A stretch of DNA of 64,000 nt from Ziziphus jujuba (lineage: Eukaryota > Streptophyta > Magnoliopsida > Rosales > Rhamnaceae). Positions 1 to 11,058 of this stretch are shown here, piece by piece (the stretch's first letter is position 1; each line of letters begins with the position of its first letter). The notes under the pieces were generated by a model that was given only the letters and a program-made list of their open reading frames with translations, was not told the origin of the DNA and ran no database searches. The stretch is taken from the NCBI RefSeq assembly GCF_031755915.1, contig NC_083379.1, positions 26,908,001 to 26,972,000 on the forward strand, given 5' to 3'. The position numbers were made by a program, and so were the translations under genes.

Positions 1-41
1 CTTAAACATGTGAATTTAATTAACTAATAATTTTATTAACT
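1..41 (-). mobile_element. Athila-like (family A) LTR fragment, cut by window edge
   Basis: About 40 bases match, with three differences by eye, the segment of the family A LTR seen at 754-793. The match breaks where the family 1 LTR begins, so this is a short truncated scrap. Confidence 0.55.
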
Positions 42-475
42 AATGTGGTTAGGTTTTAGGAAAAAATGTGGTTAGGTTTTTGGAAACCTAATTATGTTAG
101 GTTTAGGAAATCTAATTTAGCTTCTAGTTTCCTAATTTAAATGGCATTTAATTCTTTGACCAATTCAACCCTAATAAAATTAAGAAAGTAATTTGAAATC
201 CTGATAAAAACTAATAGGAAAGTAAATAGGCAACATGCCAAAATCTAATCAAGACATAAATAAAAATTAATATTTTCCTAATTATAAATTCAGCCAAGCT
301 TAGTTGGAAGCCATGTAGGCGCATATCACCCTCCACGTGGCAAAAAATACCATGTCACCATAGGATGCCACATCACCATCCACGTCATCAAAACTTCCCA
401 CATCACCATGTTGTAGGATTTCTTGCGTTAAGCTCTCTTTTAAGTTGGCATCCACCATTCCAATCATATGGACCC
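42..475 (-). mobile_element. Family 1 LTR, distal part (minus strand), interrupted
   Basis: This is the middle of a family 1 LTR in reverse orientation. It holds about three copies of the 24-bp hairpin unit (48-120) and the GATG/CATC-rich stretch that follows the LTR-encoded integrase tail. The LTR continues at 2218-2375, so the solo family A LTR at 476-2217 landed inside it. Its outer end is missing. Confidence 0.75.
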
Positions 476-2217
476 TGATGCGTAAAATCAACTCGCAAGT
501 GCACGAATCATTTTCAAGTAATAAAGTGGAAAAATAGGGTTGTCATACCCAAAGGATTAAGTATTAAGTACCAAAGATAATTAGGTTTTGATAATATTTG
601 AACTAAAATTTAAGATGGCAATTGAAAACTAAATAAACTAAATTAAACAAAAGCAATCAATTAAAATTAGATCAATTTCAAGTAAGAGAGAGAATTGAAT
701 AATTATGAATATTAGGGCATTTGATTTCACCACTAACTATTCCAATTTAATTACTTAAATATGTGAATTTAATTAACTAGTAATTTTGTTAACCACACTT
801 AATCACAAAATTAATCAAAAGTAGTTTCCACTCACAATTGATAATATTCACATAACCTAATTTATTCATTCCGGCCTATAAATTAAATCATGCAAATTCA
901 TCAAACATAGATTAAGCAAATAATATGGCATGAGACATAACTATTTTCCAATCAATTATGCATTCATGTAAATCATTGGAGATCCGTAATATTATCCTTT
1001 TCCAAGCTCAAATATTATTAAAATCATTCATTCCTTCCGACCTATGAAAGCATTAAGTATACCAATGATTTATTAACAAAACATATTACTAAATAAATAA
1101 AACTCAACATATATTAAAATAATTAAACCTTCATAGTTAGGGCTACATCATAGCCCTAGCTATGAAAATTAGTTCATGGTAAAAATAATTTCAACATCCA
1201 TAATTATTAAAAATAATAAAATTCACAATTAAAGAGAAAGGAAAAGAGAATAAAAACTATTGAAGAAATTCTCCTTCAAGAGCTCTCAAAGTCGTAGCCT
1301 TCTTCTCCAAGCAAGCCCACGTCTTTATGCCTCCTCCAAGCTCTCCAATTGATCTTCTAAAACTCTAAAACTTTAAAACTCTAAAACCCTTAAAAGAATC
1401 TTAGAAACTCCCAAAATTTGGTTTGTTTCAATTTAAGCCTCCTAAAAGCTCTTAAATAACTCTCTAAACTTGTATATCTTCCTTCAATGTGGTGGGGGCT
1501 ATATATATAGGACCTTGGAAATCTTTTTCTCTCCTTATTTTCAATGTGGGAGTGTTGGAAGATACCTTTTTTAGGCCATGAAAAGGGTTGGATGATTTCA
1601 TGTGTAAAAAGGAAACTGGATATTACTTGCTCTCTACTACTTTCCTTTTATCTAATTCCTCCTAAAAAAATAGTTAATTAGTCTAATTTACCCTTAATGA
1701 AGCATGTGACATGACATGTGCCTCATTAATGATAAATTAACCAATTATTGCCACTTGTTTTTATCTTGGCCCTCAAATTGCCTAGATTCCCTCTTTTGAT
1801 CAATGGTGGAGATTTAATTAGAATATTATTTTTTATAAATTCTAAATTTTAAATAATGATAACTCTTTGCTCGCACCTCAAAATCCAAAAATAACGAGAC
1901 ATTTGAAATCCTCAGATCGTGATGATTCATATGACATCCACTTCCATCATGAAATTCCCGATAGAATCTTTATGGAATCATCAAGGTATCTTTTTGGAAT
2001 CTTTTTAATGCTTAGTCTGTTCGAGCTCAAATCTTGCTTCCCACCATAATTCGACCGAAGGAATCCATTTTTATGGTTGTTTTCTTAAAATTCTTCTTCT
2101 TTTACCTAGATTAAGAAAAGTACATAATTAAGTATCTTTCCATAACAAATTAACACAAACTAACAAATATTAAGCTATAAATATGGGCATAAAATCATTA
2201 ATATTTTAGACCTAACA
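476..2217 (-). mobile_element. Solo Athila-like (family A) LTR
   Basis: A complete 1742-bp LTR in reverse orientation. It begins TGATGCGTAAAATC (TGATGTG in other copies) and ends AGACCTAACA, the reverse complement of the TGTTAGGTCT start seen elsewhere. No internal region follows, so it is a solo LTR left by LTR-LTR recombination. The flanks GACCC (471-475) and AATCT (2218-2222) do not match, but the right flank of the duplicated copy at 40388-40392 is AACCC, one base from GACCC. This suggests an original GGGTY target duplication, now eroded. A TATA-like CTATATATATAG block (on the reverse strand) lies near 1500. Confidence 0.85.
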
Positions 2218-2375
2218 AATCTATTTTGGTTCATCTTTAGTAATGAACATGCTTCCTTGATATGTGAACACCTCTTGGATTAAATCATTTAGCGCTTCTT
2301 TAAACCACTTTGTTCTAGATCTGGTCATTGGTCTTGTAGCTCTAGTTAAACCACTTCCTAGTTATATCCTCATCA
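2218..2375 (-). mobile_element. Family 1 3' LTR, proximal part (minus strand)
   Basis: Reverse complement of the start of a family 1 LTR, opening TGATGAGGATATAACTAGG at 2375. It carries the beginning of the LTR-encoded integrase tail and continues at 475 across the solo LTR. Confidence 0.8.
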
Positions 2376-2388
2376 TTCCCCTCCTCTT
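2376..2388 (-). promoter_or_regulatory. Polypurine tract of family 1 element
   Basis: On the minus strand, AAGAGGAGGGGAA abuts the LTR start at 2375. This is the expected place for the plus-strand primer of a gypsy element. Confidence 0.65.
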
Positions 2389-3208
2389 GAAAAGGATTTG
2401 TCCTCAACTCATCACCTACATAAAAAGGAGATAAATCACCAACATTAAAGGTAGCACTTACATTATACTCACCTGGAAAATCTAATTTGTAAGCGTTCTC
2501 ATTAAATCTCTCCAATATTTAGAATGGACAATCTCCACGTGGAATAAGCTTTGGCTTTCATTGTTTTGGAAACCCTGACTTCGTTAGGTGCAACCAAACC
2601 CAATCTCCTGGTCAAACACTTTGACAATAAATTTTTAGAAATACAAGTTCATCTTTGCAAAAATCACACTTCTTAACGTTAGCAAATAATCTTTCCATGC
2701 TAAGCACTCCTAAAACTAACCAAAGATGTCTTACATGATCATCTAAATTTAAGCTATGCACAAGAATATCATCAAAATAGACAACCACAAATTTTTTAAT
2801 GAATGGACGCATGACATGATTCATTAACCTCATAAGAGTGCTAGGGACGTTACTTAACCCAAATGGAATAACAAGCCAATCATACAAACCATGCTTTGTT
2901 TTAAATGTTGTTTTCCATTCATCACCTTCCTTTATGCGAATTTGATGATAACCACTTTTAAGATCAATTTTTGAAAACATGCATGCACCATACAATTCAT
3001 CAAGCATATCATCTAACCTAGGCTTATGATGACGATATTTAACAGTTATATTATTAATAGACTTACAATCTACATATATTCTACATGTTCCATCTTTATT
3101 AGGGACTAATAACACAGGTACAGCATATGGACTCGTGCATTCTCTAAGATATCCCTTCTCCACTAATTCACTTACCTGCATTTGAAGTTCCTTTGTCTAC
3201 TCAGGATT
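2376..3208 (-). pseudogene. Family 1 pol remnant: RT fused to integrase C-terminus
   Basis: Minus-strand pol of a Ty3/gypsy chromovirus-like element. An open frame at 3181-2612 carries the reverse transcriptase core: the [14 protein letters not shown] block, [19 protein letters not shown], the IPFGLSN block and catalytic [10 protein letters not shown]. Just after the [12 protein letters not shown] block the sequence jumps, near 2620-2635, to the integrase C-terminal PGDWVW region. It then reaches a PGEYNVSATFNV-type block (around 2440-2480) and ends at the polypurine tract. RNase H, the integrase zinc finger and the DDE core are absent. The part after the RT frame contains stops. The upstream end is cut at 3208 by a plus-strand family 1 LTR. 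The same RT-integrase junction recurs in other copies here. Nonfunctional. Confidence 0.85.
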
Positions 3209-4051
3209 TGATGAGGACATGACCAAGAGCCCTTAAAGATGGAGCCCAGATCCACTTCAAATGTCTACAGGACCCATAACCCGAGCACGAGCAAAGAGAT
3301 TGAAAGAGGCACTAAATGGTTTAATCCAAGAGGTGCTTTCAACCCAAGGAAGCAAGTTCATCAGTGAAGATGAACTAAAGTTGGTTCATATGATTGGGAT
3401 GGTGGATGCCAACATGAAAGAGAGTTTAACGCATGGACTTCTACAACATGGTGATGTGGCATCATATCGTGACATGGCATCCAACTAAGCTTGGCCAAAT
3501 TTTATAATTAGGAAAATATTAATTTTTATTTATGTTTTGATTGGATTTTGGCATGTTGCCTATTTACTTTCCTAATTTAGTTTTTATTAGGTTTTTAAAT
3601 TACTTTCCTAATTTTATTATAGTCAAATTGGTCAAAGAATTAAAGGCCATTCAAATTAGGAAACTAGGAGCTAAATTAGGTTTCCTAAACCTAATTTTCA
3701 TCCATTATTATTCCACCTTTACTTTTATAAAATATAGGAGAGCTTTGTAATTTATTTTGTCTATTTAAAGGCATAGAAGTCATGAACAAAGGGGAGATTA
3801 CAATTTTGATTCAAAGTGAGAGTGATTCTGCAATAAAATATATATCGAACTTTTTCAAGCTTTGTTTGTGGAGTTAAAATTTGACTTATCAATAGGTTAT
3901 TCCGCACCCTATTGTGGTGTCTTCACCCTACCAAGATTCTTACCTTAAATATAGATAACGGATCGAGGTCTTCTATTGATAACTTGTAATTAGACGGTCT
4001 AATTCAATCTTTGTTACGGGTTTAGAGGCAATTCGTCCTAGGTTAGTATCA
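3209..4051 (+). mobile_element. Family 1 5' LTR
   Basis: An 843-bp LTR from TGATGAGGACATGACC to GGTTAGTATCA, followed at once by a tRNA-Met type primer site. Frame 3261-3488 encodes the tail of the integrase (SPDPLQ... then TGPITRARAKRLKEALNG), ending MASN; in this family the 3' end of pol lies inside the LTR. It has only one copy of the 24-bp hairpin unit. A TATTTAAAG promoter-like block lies near 3763. Confidence 0.88.
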
Positions 4052-4053
4052 TT

Positions 4054-4066
4054 TGGTATCAAAGCC
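4054..4066 (+). promoter_or_regulatory. Primer binding site, initiator tRNA-Met type
   Basis: TGGTATCAAAGCC starts two bases after the LTR. It differs by one base from TGGTATCAGAGCC, the site complementary to the 3' end of plant initiator tRNA-Met. Confidence 0.8.
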
Positions 4067-4710
4067 AAATTTTGTGTAGGTTTGATCTATCTTTATTTGC
4101 TTTATTTATTTTTTTGTTAATTTGCAATTTTAGGATTAAGTTAAGGTTGCTTCTATCATCATACACATTCTGCATCTTGAAAAAAAAAATATTGTTCTTG
4201 TGGTTTCTGGCATTGAATTATTGAGATTTCAAGAGAAACCAGGTAGAGAAATTTTTTAGCTGATTTGAGGAGCACAAAAAACAAGCCAAAATCAATACCG
4301 AAGATAAGGTTTGTTGAATATTCACTAATTCCATTTTGCAAATCTCATTCCAATTTGTTCCTCACATTCTAGTTCCTTTTGTCCTCGCTAAATTTCTTGT
4401 TGAGCTTTTATCGTTGCCTTTTTTCTTGTTACTTTTCATTTTATTTGTCTTGTAGCCTTATTTTCATAACTATTTGATAGGTCTATTTGGATTGTTACTT
4501 GCTAGTTTGTTTTAGTTTGAAATTAGTTTACAAAGAACCAAAGAGAATTACTAGAGTGGTAAAAGGCAAGAGAGGTGAGAATTATAGAGGGTAAAAGCCG
4601 AACTATAACTAGAGTATAAACACGAGTGACCTTGAATTTGAGTGAGACACGTGAGGGAGTGTTGTGAGGCCTTTCTTTCTTTTTTTACTAATAAATTTTG
4701 TAGAAAAATC
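4067..4710 (+). other. Family 1 5' untranslated leader
   Basis: No gene seen. T-rich leader between primer site and gag, with a poly-A run near 4180. Collinear with the leaders at 42188-42832, 7639-8391, 25403-26162 and 49543-50328. It ends in TTTTGTAGAAAAATC before the gag ATG. Confidence 0.7.
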
Positions 4711-5465
4711 ATGTCACAAGACAAAAGCAAAGAAAGCATGGATGAAACTCCAGGTATGGCTGATCCGAAGTTATACATTCAAGCCACGGTGAGAGAACTT
4801 CAAAGAGCACTACGGTTGGAGATGGGGAAGATCCATGATAGGTAAGATAGGATGGAATCACCAATCCAAACACCGCAGCCACAACCTCCACAAATGTTTG
4901 TTCATGGACGTGGTAGAGGAAGAAATACTCCAAGAAGGGAAGAATGGGAACGTGTGGGAGATGACTGTGAGAAAGAAGAGGAAGACATTGGTTCGGGAAC
5001 CAACCAGCTCCGTGGGAGAGAGAGGTTAGACCGAGACAGTGACTATGGAGGAATTAAGATGAAAATACCATCATTCCAAGGTAAAAGTGATCTAGAAGCA
5101 TATCTCGAGTGGGAGAAGAGGATTGAATTCACGGACTATGCTATTGGATGGTTGGATAAAGAGACAATTTCTAGTAGGCGAGCAAGACAAAGACCTATAG
5201 ATACATGGGAGGAGATGAAGGCTTTGATGAGGAAGTGTTTTGTACCTAGCCATTACTATAGGAGTATTTTTCAGAAATTACAAAGCTTGACTCAAGGAAA
5301 TAGAAGTGTGGAGGACTATAAAGAGATGGAAATCCTTATGATGAAGGCTAATGTTGAGGAGGATAGGGAGGCTACAATGGCACGTTTCTTGGCTGGTTTA
5401 AATAGGGAAATAGCAAACCAAGTGGACTTGCACCATTATGTGGAGATGCTGCACATGGCCATCAA
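4711..5465 (+). pseudogene. Family 1 gag, truncated
   Basis: Starts at the family's usual ATG (MSQDKSKESMDET). An in-frame TAA at 4843 breaks it after MGKIHDR, where other copies read a Leu codon. The rest is open from 4852: the RGRGRNTPRREEW basic stretch, the KMKIPSFQGKSDLEAYLEWE retrotransposon-gag start, and RFLAGLNREIANQVDLHHYV. Compared with the copy at 42833, about 20 codons are missing inside the domain (after EKRIE), as is a few-codon stretch near HYVEMLHM. At about 5465 the frame runs into a reversed family 2 leader, so the zinc knuckle and protease are absent. A structural capsid/nucleocapsid precursor in origin; broken here. Confidence 0.85.
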
Positions 5466-5583
5466 ATATCCGACAAAATAATTCTCCAGAAACTCAAAAT
5501 ATCACAAATCAAACAAGTTCCCAAACTCAAATTTCAACACCAAACAAACCGAAATTTTTATTTTTATTTTTATTTTATTCGGC

Positions 5584-5617
<34 letters not shown>

Positions 5618-6061
5618 TCACTCACACAACATAAAACAACTGCAATAGCAAAGATCAACACTAAAAATTACAATTTCACACCAAAAATCCACCAACCCCG
5701 TGACCTCTAATAAAAACAAAAGTACAGTTTTTTTTTTTTTATATGTTGCCGCAAACCCTTCTTTTTTTTTTTAAATATATGAATGCAAATATTTAAAACT
5801 AAAAAAGGAAAGAAAAATCAACAAAAACAAAAATTAACAAGAACAATGATGAAAAACAACCAATTAAGTAGGAAACAAAAATACAATAAAACTAGGAAAT
5901 CCTAATTCAACTAGGAATGAATATTTTTTTTTTTTAAGATGCAGAATGTGTATGGGATTAATGCAACCTTAACCTAATGCTAAAATTGCATAATAACACA
6001 AAAACAAATAAAGTAAATAAAGATAGATCAAGCTTGAACAAAATTCGGCTCTGATACCAAA
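5466..6061 (-). mobile_element. Family 2 5' leader fragment (minus strand)
   Basis: No coding content. It matches the reversed leader of the family 2 element at 13390-14044, including a CTT repeat (5585-5610) and poly-T runs. It is joined to plus-strand family 1 gag at about 5465 through a few shared bases (TCAAA). The same junction recurs at about 43650. Confidence 0.75.
6047..6059 (-). promoter_or_regulatory. Primer binding site, initiator tRNA-Met type (minus)
   Basis: Reverse complement reads TGGTATCAGAGCC, an exact tRNA-iMet type site, next to the LTR end at 6062. Confidence 0.8.
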
Positions 6062-6417
6062 TGATACAAACCTAGGACGACCTGCTCCTAAACCCGTATT
6101 ATATTAGCCTAGATCTAATTATGTTCAAGTTTTAATGATCACCTCAACCCCTAACCATCTTGTGATTAGAAACCTTAGTATATCGAAGACGCCACAATAG
6201 GTGATTGATGTCCTATTGATAAGTCAAAACTTATTCACGAATGGTGTTTTAGGTGTTCAAAGAGAACAAAGAGAATTCAATCTCACAAATAATTTCCTGT
6301 ATAAAATTCATGCTTGATTTCTCATTAAAAATAAGCATTTAAATAGGCTAAGATTACAAAGCAAAAACCCTAAAAAAATTAATTCAAAATCGGACTCAAA
6401 GTGTGGAGAAAAAGAAA
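6062..6417 (-). mobile_element. Family 2-type 5' LTR fragment (minus strand)
   Basis: The 3' portion of the LTR, starting at its TGATAC... end (reverse of GTATCA) and running for 356 bp until homology with the duplicate copy (44275-44630) stops. The outer part is lost and the sequence switches to plus-strand family 2 gag. Confidence 0.75.
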
Positions 6418-6900
6418 GTATGGAGATGACTTGGATGAGGGGTTTGATGAAACTTTTGAACCTTAAGAAAGGCTAATCCGTGGGAGACCAGCAAGGAATG
6501 AAGATGATGATCTCGGAAGTATCAAGGTAAACATTCCACCTTTCATGGAAAAAAGTGATCCGGAAGCATATTTGGAATCGGAGGAGAGAATGGAGATGAG
6601 TTTTTTATTGTTATAATTATTCGCAGGCCAAGAAGGTGAAGTTGGCAGCAATTGAGTTTGGTCATTATGCACTCCATTGTGGACCAATGTGCAACACCCG
6701 AAGAAGAGTTGGAGATGACTTGATCACTACATGGCGACAAATGAAAGGAGCCATGACAAAGCAATTCGTACCATCACACTATCATAGGTGGCTACATCAA
6801 AGGCTTCAATCTTTATCTCAAGGAAATAGGTCCGGGGAGGATTACTACAAGGAGATGGAGATGCTTATGATGAGGCTACGCATGGATGAGGATAGAAAAG
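6418..6900 (+). pseudogene. Family 2 gag fragment
   Basis: Plus-strand remnant of a family 2 gag, related to the minus-strand copy at 12021-12889. Readable blocks are MKLLNLKKG near 6450, then after several stops and frame changes QAKKVKLAAIEFGHYAL (6625-6675). The frame at 6636-6914 follows, with TTWRQMKGAMTKQFVPSHYH and QSLSQGNRSGEDYYKEME, the conserved part of a retrotransposon gag capsid domain. It is cut at 6900 by a family 1 LTR; the last few codons of that frame are LTR sequence. Both ends are truncated; nonfunctional. Confidence 0.75.
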
Positions 6901-7622
6901 TGATGAGGACATGATCAGGGGCACCCCAAGATAGAGTCCAGAGCCACTTCAAATCTCTACGGGACTAGTAACCAGGACAAGAGCAAAGAAGCACTAAATG
7001 GTTTAATCCAAAAGGTGTTCACATTTCAAGGAAGCAAGTTCATTACTGAAGATGAACCAAAATTGGTCCATATGATTGGAATGGAGGATGCCAACATGAA
7101 AGAAAGCTTAATGCATGGAATCCAACAATATGGTGATGTGGCACGATTTGATGACATGGATGGTGATGTGGCATCATATGGTGACATGGCATTTTTGCCA
7201 CATGGAGGGTGATATGCACCTACATGGCATTGGTTGAATTTTATAATTAGGAAATATTAGTTTTTATTTTATGTCTTGATTGGATTTTGGCATGTTGCCA
7301 ATTTTATTTTCCCAATTTAGTTTTATTAGATTTTTAAATTACATTCCTATTTTTATTAGGAAACTAGGAGATCAATTAGGTTTCCTAAACCTAACCAAAT
7401 TAGGTTTCTTAAACTTATCGAACTTTTCAAGCTTTGCTTATGGAGTTCAATTTGACTTATCAATAGGTTATTCCGCACCCTATTGTGGCGTCTTCAGCAT
7501 ACCAAGGCTCTTACCTCAAATATAGGTAACGGGTCGAGGTCTTCCATTGATAACTTGTAATTAGACAGTCTAATTCAATCTTTGTTACGGGTTTAGAGGT
7601 AGATTGCTCTACGTTCGTATCA
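6901..7622 (+). mobile_element. Family 1 5' LTR
   Basis: 722 bp from TGATGAGGACATGATC to CGTTCGTATCA. Frame 7015-7212 carries part of the LTR-encoded integrase tail. The hairpin-unit array is reduced to about two units and the stretch after it is deleted, which explains the short length. Confidence 0.85.
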
Positions 7623-7625
7623 ATT

Positions 7626-7638
7626 TGGTATCAGAGCT
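7626..7638 (+). promoter_or_regulatory. Primer binding site, initiator tRNA-Met type
   Basis: TGGTATCAGAGCT lies three bases after the LTR; a near-exact tRNA-iMet type site. Confidence 0.8.
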
Positions 7639-8391
7639 AGTTTCTAATTACAGGTTTGATATATCTATTCTTTTCTTTTGTTTCATTGTTTTTCTTGGTT
7701 TATTTTTTTGGCGATTTTTAACATTAGGTTAGAAATTGCATCTTTGATTTCTTTGGTTGTTCTTTGCGTTTGGGTAGCTGTGCTTTTCTTTGCATTTTGA
7801 TTTTGTGTTCTTCTTCATTCATTCCGATCAGATCTTATTTAAAAAATAAAAAAATAAAAAAAAATTCGTTCTTAAAATTTTTTCTTGTTCTTGTGGTTTG
7901 TGGCATTGAATTATTGAGATTTCAAGAGAAACTAGGTAGTGAAATTTTTTTTGGTTGATTTGAGGAGCACAAAAAATAAGCCAAAAGCGATACCGAAAAT
8001 AACGTTGGTTGAATAGTCACTAATTCCACTTTGCAAATCTCATTCCAATTTATTCTTCACATTCTAGTTTCTTTTATTCGTGCCAAATTTCTTGTTGAGC
8101 TTTCATCGTTGCCCTTTTCTTGTTACTTTTCATTCTATTTGTCTTTTTAGTCTTATTTTCATAACTGTTTGGTAGGTCTATTTGGATTGTTACTTGCTAG
8201 TTTATTTTCGTTTGAAATTAGTTTGCAAAGAACCAAATAGAATTACTAGAGTGGTAAAAGGCAAGAGAGGTGAGAATTATAGAGGGTAAAAGCCAAACTA
8301 TAACTAGAGTGCAAACACGAGTGAATTAAGACCTTAAATTTGAGTGAAACACGTAAGGGAGTGTTGTTGAAACAAGTTCTGTAGAAAAATC
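7639..8391 (+). other. Family 1 5' leader
   Basis: No gene seen. T-rich leader collinear with 4067-4710 and ending just before the gag ATG. Confidence 0.65.
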
Positions 8392-8636
8392 ATGTCACAA
8401 GATGAAAGAAAAAAAAGTGTGGAAGGAACTCCAGGTGTGGCTGATCCGAAGTTATACATTCAAGCCATGGTGGGAGAACTTCATAGAGCACTACGGTTCG
8501 AGAAGGTGCAGATCCATGATCGGTTAGATAAGATGGAATCATCTATCCAAACGCCACAGATATGACCTCCACAAAGGTTTGCTCATGGACGTGGTAGAGG
8601 AAGAAATACTTCAAGAAGGGAAGATTGAGAACGAGT
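8392..8636 (+). pseudogene. Family 1 gag, N-terminal part, split by family 2 insertion
   Basis: Starts at the conserved ATG with MSQDERKKSVEGTPGVADPK, then MESSIQTPQ. A TGA follows where other copies continue into PPQRF, and another TGA falls in the ARRE/D-W region. The frame is interrupted at 8636 by the family 2 element and resumes at 15125 with the duplicated CGAGT. The N-terminal part is basic, with the FAHGRGRGRNTSRRED stretch. Nonfunctional. Confidence 0.8.
8632..8636. repeat. Target site duplication CGAGT (left)
   Basis: CGAGT immediately precedes the family 2 LTR at 8637 and is repeated exactly at 15125-15129 after the opposite LTR. Confidence 0.9.
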
Positions 8637-9772
8637 TGATACGAACCTATGACAACCTGCTCCTACACCCGTACTATATTAGCCCGGATCTAATTATGTT
8701 CAAGTTTTAATGGTCACCTTGACCCCTAACCAACCTGTGATTAGAAACCTTGGTATACAATGAAGACGCCGCAATAGTTGATGGAAGGCCTATTGATAAG
8801 TCAAACTAAAACACTCACTCTCTAAGGGTGTTTTAGGTGGTCAAAGAGAACAAAGAGAATTCAATCTCACAAATTAATTTCTTTATAAAATTCAAGCTTA
8901 ATTCTTATTGAAAATTAAGCCTTTGAATAGGTTACAAGTCACAAAATAAACCTTAAAAAACAAAGGGAAAACCGACCATACAAAGTGGTTTCCTATGGTG
9001 GCCGAAATTCTCACTCCTTTCCTAATCTAATTTGGATTAATTAATTTTTTTATTTTGAATTAGAAATTAATTAATTTACAATGAAAATAATAATATAATA
9101 ACTTTCATAAACTTATTTCTCCAGAAAATAAATAAATAAAAGCCAAAAAGTAATGGTAATTTCCTAAAACAAAAAATAGAATCAAATTAGGAAACTAAAA
9201 TACTAGCTTTTTGATTAAGTTGACTTTGATCAATTTTTAATTTCTTTGAGCTCCCAATCAGCTTCTATATGCTTTTTAGGATGCCAAGTAAGCTTATTAT
9301 GGAGTCCCACACATTTCCCATGCTTGGAGGAAAGAGAAAAGGCCAACACGGCATAATGTAGTAAAGCCAGCACAAAATACAGCGAAAATAGGCCAAATTT
9401 ACTAACTGTCCGTACAACGCCTTTTTGGATGAATTTGAAGCTGCTTTGACTTGATTCCATGTCCTCTTAAACATATGTATTGAATCCATAAAACATTGGA
9501 ACCATATCATGCTTCCCGGCCTCCATAATTGCACCAAAACTGCTACCCGGGTCCGTACCGACTTCCACCACTTGTATGCTCAAAATAGGTCTTAGATCTT
9601 CGGGTATGGACAAGCCCTTTTGAATATGAATTACTCCTTGGATAAAGACAGCAAGAGTATCCTTAAACTGTTTAGCTTGGGCCCCAGTGATCGGTCCGGT
9701 CTTCATCCGTATCGAGTCGGCACCTTAGCGGGTTGCCGCTTGAGCAGGTTCGGGCTGTAGGCATTTTCATCG
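8637..9772 (-). mobile_element. Family 2 3' LTR
   Basis: 1136 bp. Reverse orientation, so the 3' end TGATACG... is at 8637 and the 5' end near 9772 reads CGATGAAAATGCC, with TG decayed to CG. Frame 9706-9467 (minus) encodes the integrase tail for this family: TGPITGAQAKQFKDTLAVF through MVPMFYGFNTYV. A TATTTAAAGG-like promoter block (degraded) lies near 8925. Confidence 0.85.
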
Positions 9773-10501
9773 ATCCTTTCCAAAACATGAAAATATCCAT
9801 CTCCTCACAGCATAAGCTTGGACTTTCTTTGTTCGGGAATCCTCTCCTTCCTTGGTTGAAACTGAAACCAATCTACTGGATCAAACACTATCACAAGAAA
9901 CACTAAAAATACAAGTTTATCAAACTTTTTAATATTAGCAAATAATGTTTACCAAATTTTCAAATTTCCACTAAGTAAAACTTTCAACAATGCAGATAAA
10001 GTTCTATGCATAAAAAACATCTTTAAATAAGTATCTTTAAAATTCATGATCAGCAATGGCTTCTTACTCAAGATAGCTTTATTTACATCTCCAAAACTTA
10101 AATAAATATTTTCATTCTTTCTTTCTTTCCTTTCTTTCGCTCTTTCTCTCTCTCGACCACAACACACTTTTCCTCACTCATGGGTTTCGCTCCGTAGCTC
10201 TCGAGTTTCTCATTTTTTTTTTCACTCCAATTCCGGTCTTCTCTTGGTTTTTCCACTCAAGTTGGGTTTCAGAACACTTACCTGGTTGGTCTTGCATGGC
10301 TTGGACTCCTTGGATGGGTGTTGTTGTCATGGGGGCTATACTAGTCCTTTCCTTGAGTTGTTTGGCCATCCTCTTTCGTTGTATTCGAATTTGATCTTTG
10401 TACACCTCCTTAGGAGTTAATGCCTCCAGCTTGACCCTTTTACCTTTAAATCTAAAAACAATACTATTCTCTCTACCATAATGAATAGCATCTCTATCAA
10501 A
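9773..10501 (-). pseudogene. Family 2 pol remnant
   Basis: Minus strand. Frame 10405-10178 reads YKDQIRIQRKRMAKQLKERT, the linker after protease, then KKMRNSRATERNP and a stop. Frame 10167-9949 follows with LSFGDVNKAILSKKP, the short region before RT. Instead of RT the sequence passes through about 90 bases of scrambled RT-like codons, reaches the KLVFLVF block, and joins integrase C-terminal VFDPVDWF near 9888-9905. It ends in LERIDENA at about 9790. RT core, RNase H and the catalytic integrase domain are missing. The junction is the same as in family 1. Confidence 0.75.
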
Positions 10502-11058
10502 TTACCAAGGCCTACCAAGTAAAATATGTCCCTCATGTATAGGCACAATATCACACAAAACCACATCCACATATTTATCAATGGTGAATTTTACTTTGGC
10601 TTGTTTATTAACTTTCATCTCGCCACTATCATTTACCCATTGTAATCTATATGGTTCTTGATGTTTAGTAGTTGTTAAGCCTAATTTATCAACCAAAATA
10701 TTACTAATTACATTAGTACAACTTCCACCATCAATAATCATGCTACAAATTTTACCTTGAATTTCACATTGGGTGTGGAAGATGTTCTCTCTTTGAATTT
10801 CATCCTCATCTTCATATGCAGCCAGCACTCTCTTACAAACCAAGCTTAATTCAGCATGGGAAGCATTAAAAGTTTTGGCCTCACCTTCAAGCTCTTCCTC
10901 CTCCTCCTGCTTGGTTTCACACTCACTTTCTTCACTTTCCGACTCTAGCTCACCATTGCCTTTTAACACCACTATCCTTCTATTCGGGCATTGGCTAGCT
11001 ATGTGTTCTCGTCCCTGGCACTTAAAACAAATAATTTCTCTAGATCTTGAAGGTTTAA
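10502..11058 (-). pseudogene. Family 2 nucleocapsid knuckle and aspartic protease
   Basis: Minus-strand open frame entering from 11058. KPSRSREIICFKC...H...C is a CX2CX4HX4C zinc knuckle (CFKCQGREHIASQC), then an acidic linker rich in Glu, then the protease. The protease reads ENIFHTQCEIQGKICSMIID with catalytic SMIIDGGSCTNV, and GHILLGRPW near the end. It is open down to 10502, where a stop falls right after GRPW. The frame is continuous with gag at 12021 once the inserted LTR is skipped: KYDT on one side, KPSRSRE on the other. It would have processed Gag-Pol; it is cut off from working gag and pol here. Confidence 0.85.

Noticed and set aside
4551..4778. 75-codon minus-strand frame repeated at 42673-42900
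   Set aside because: Antisense of the family 1 leader and gag start; conserved only through the segmental duplication.
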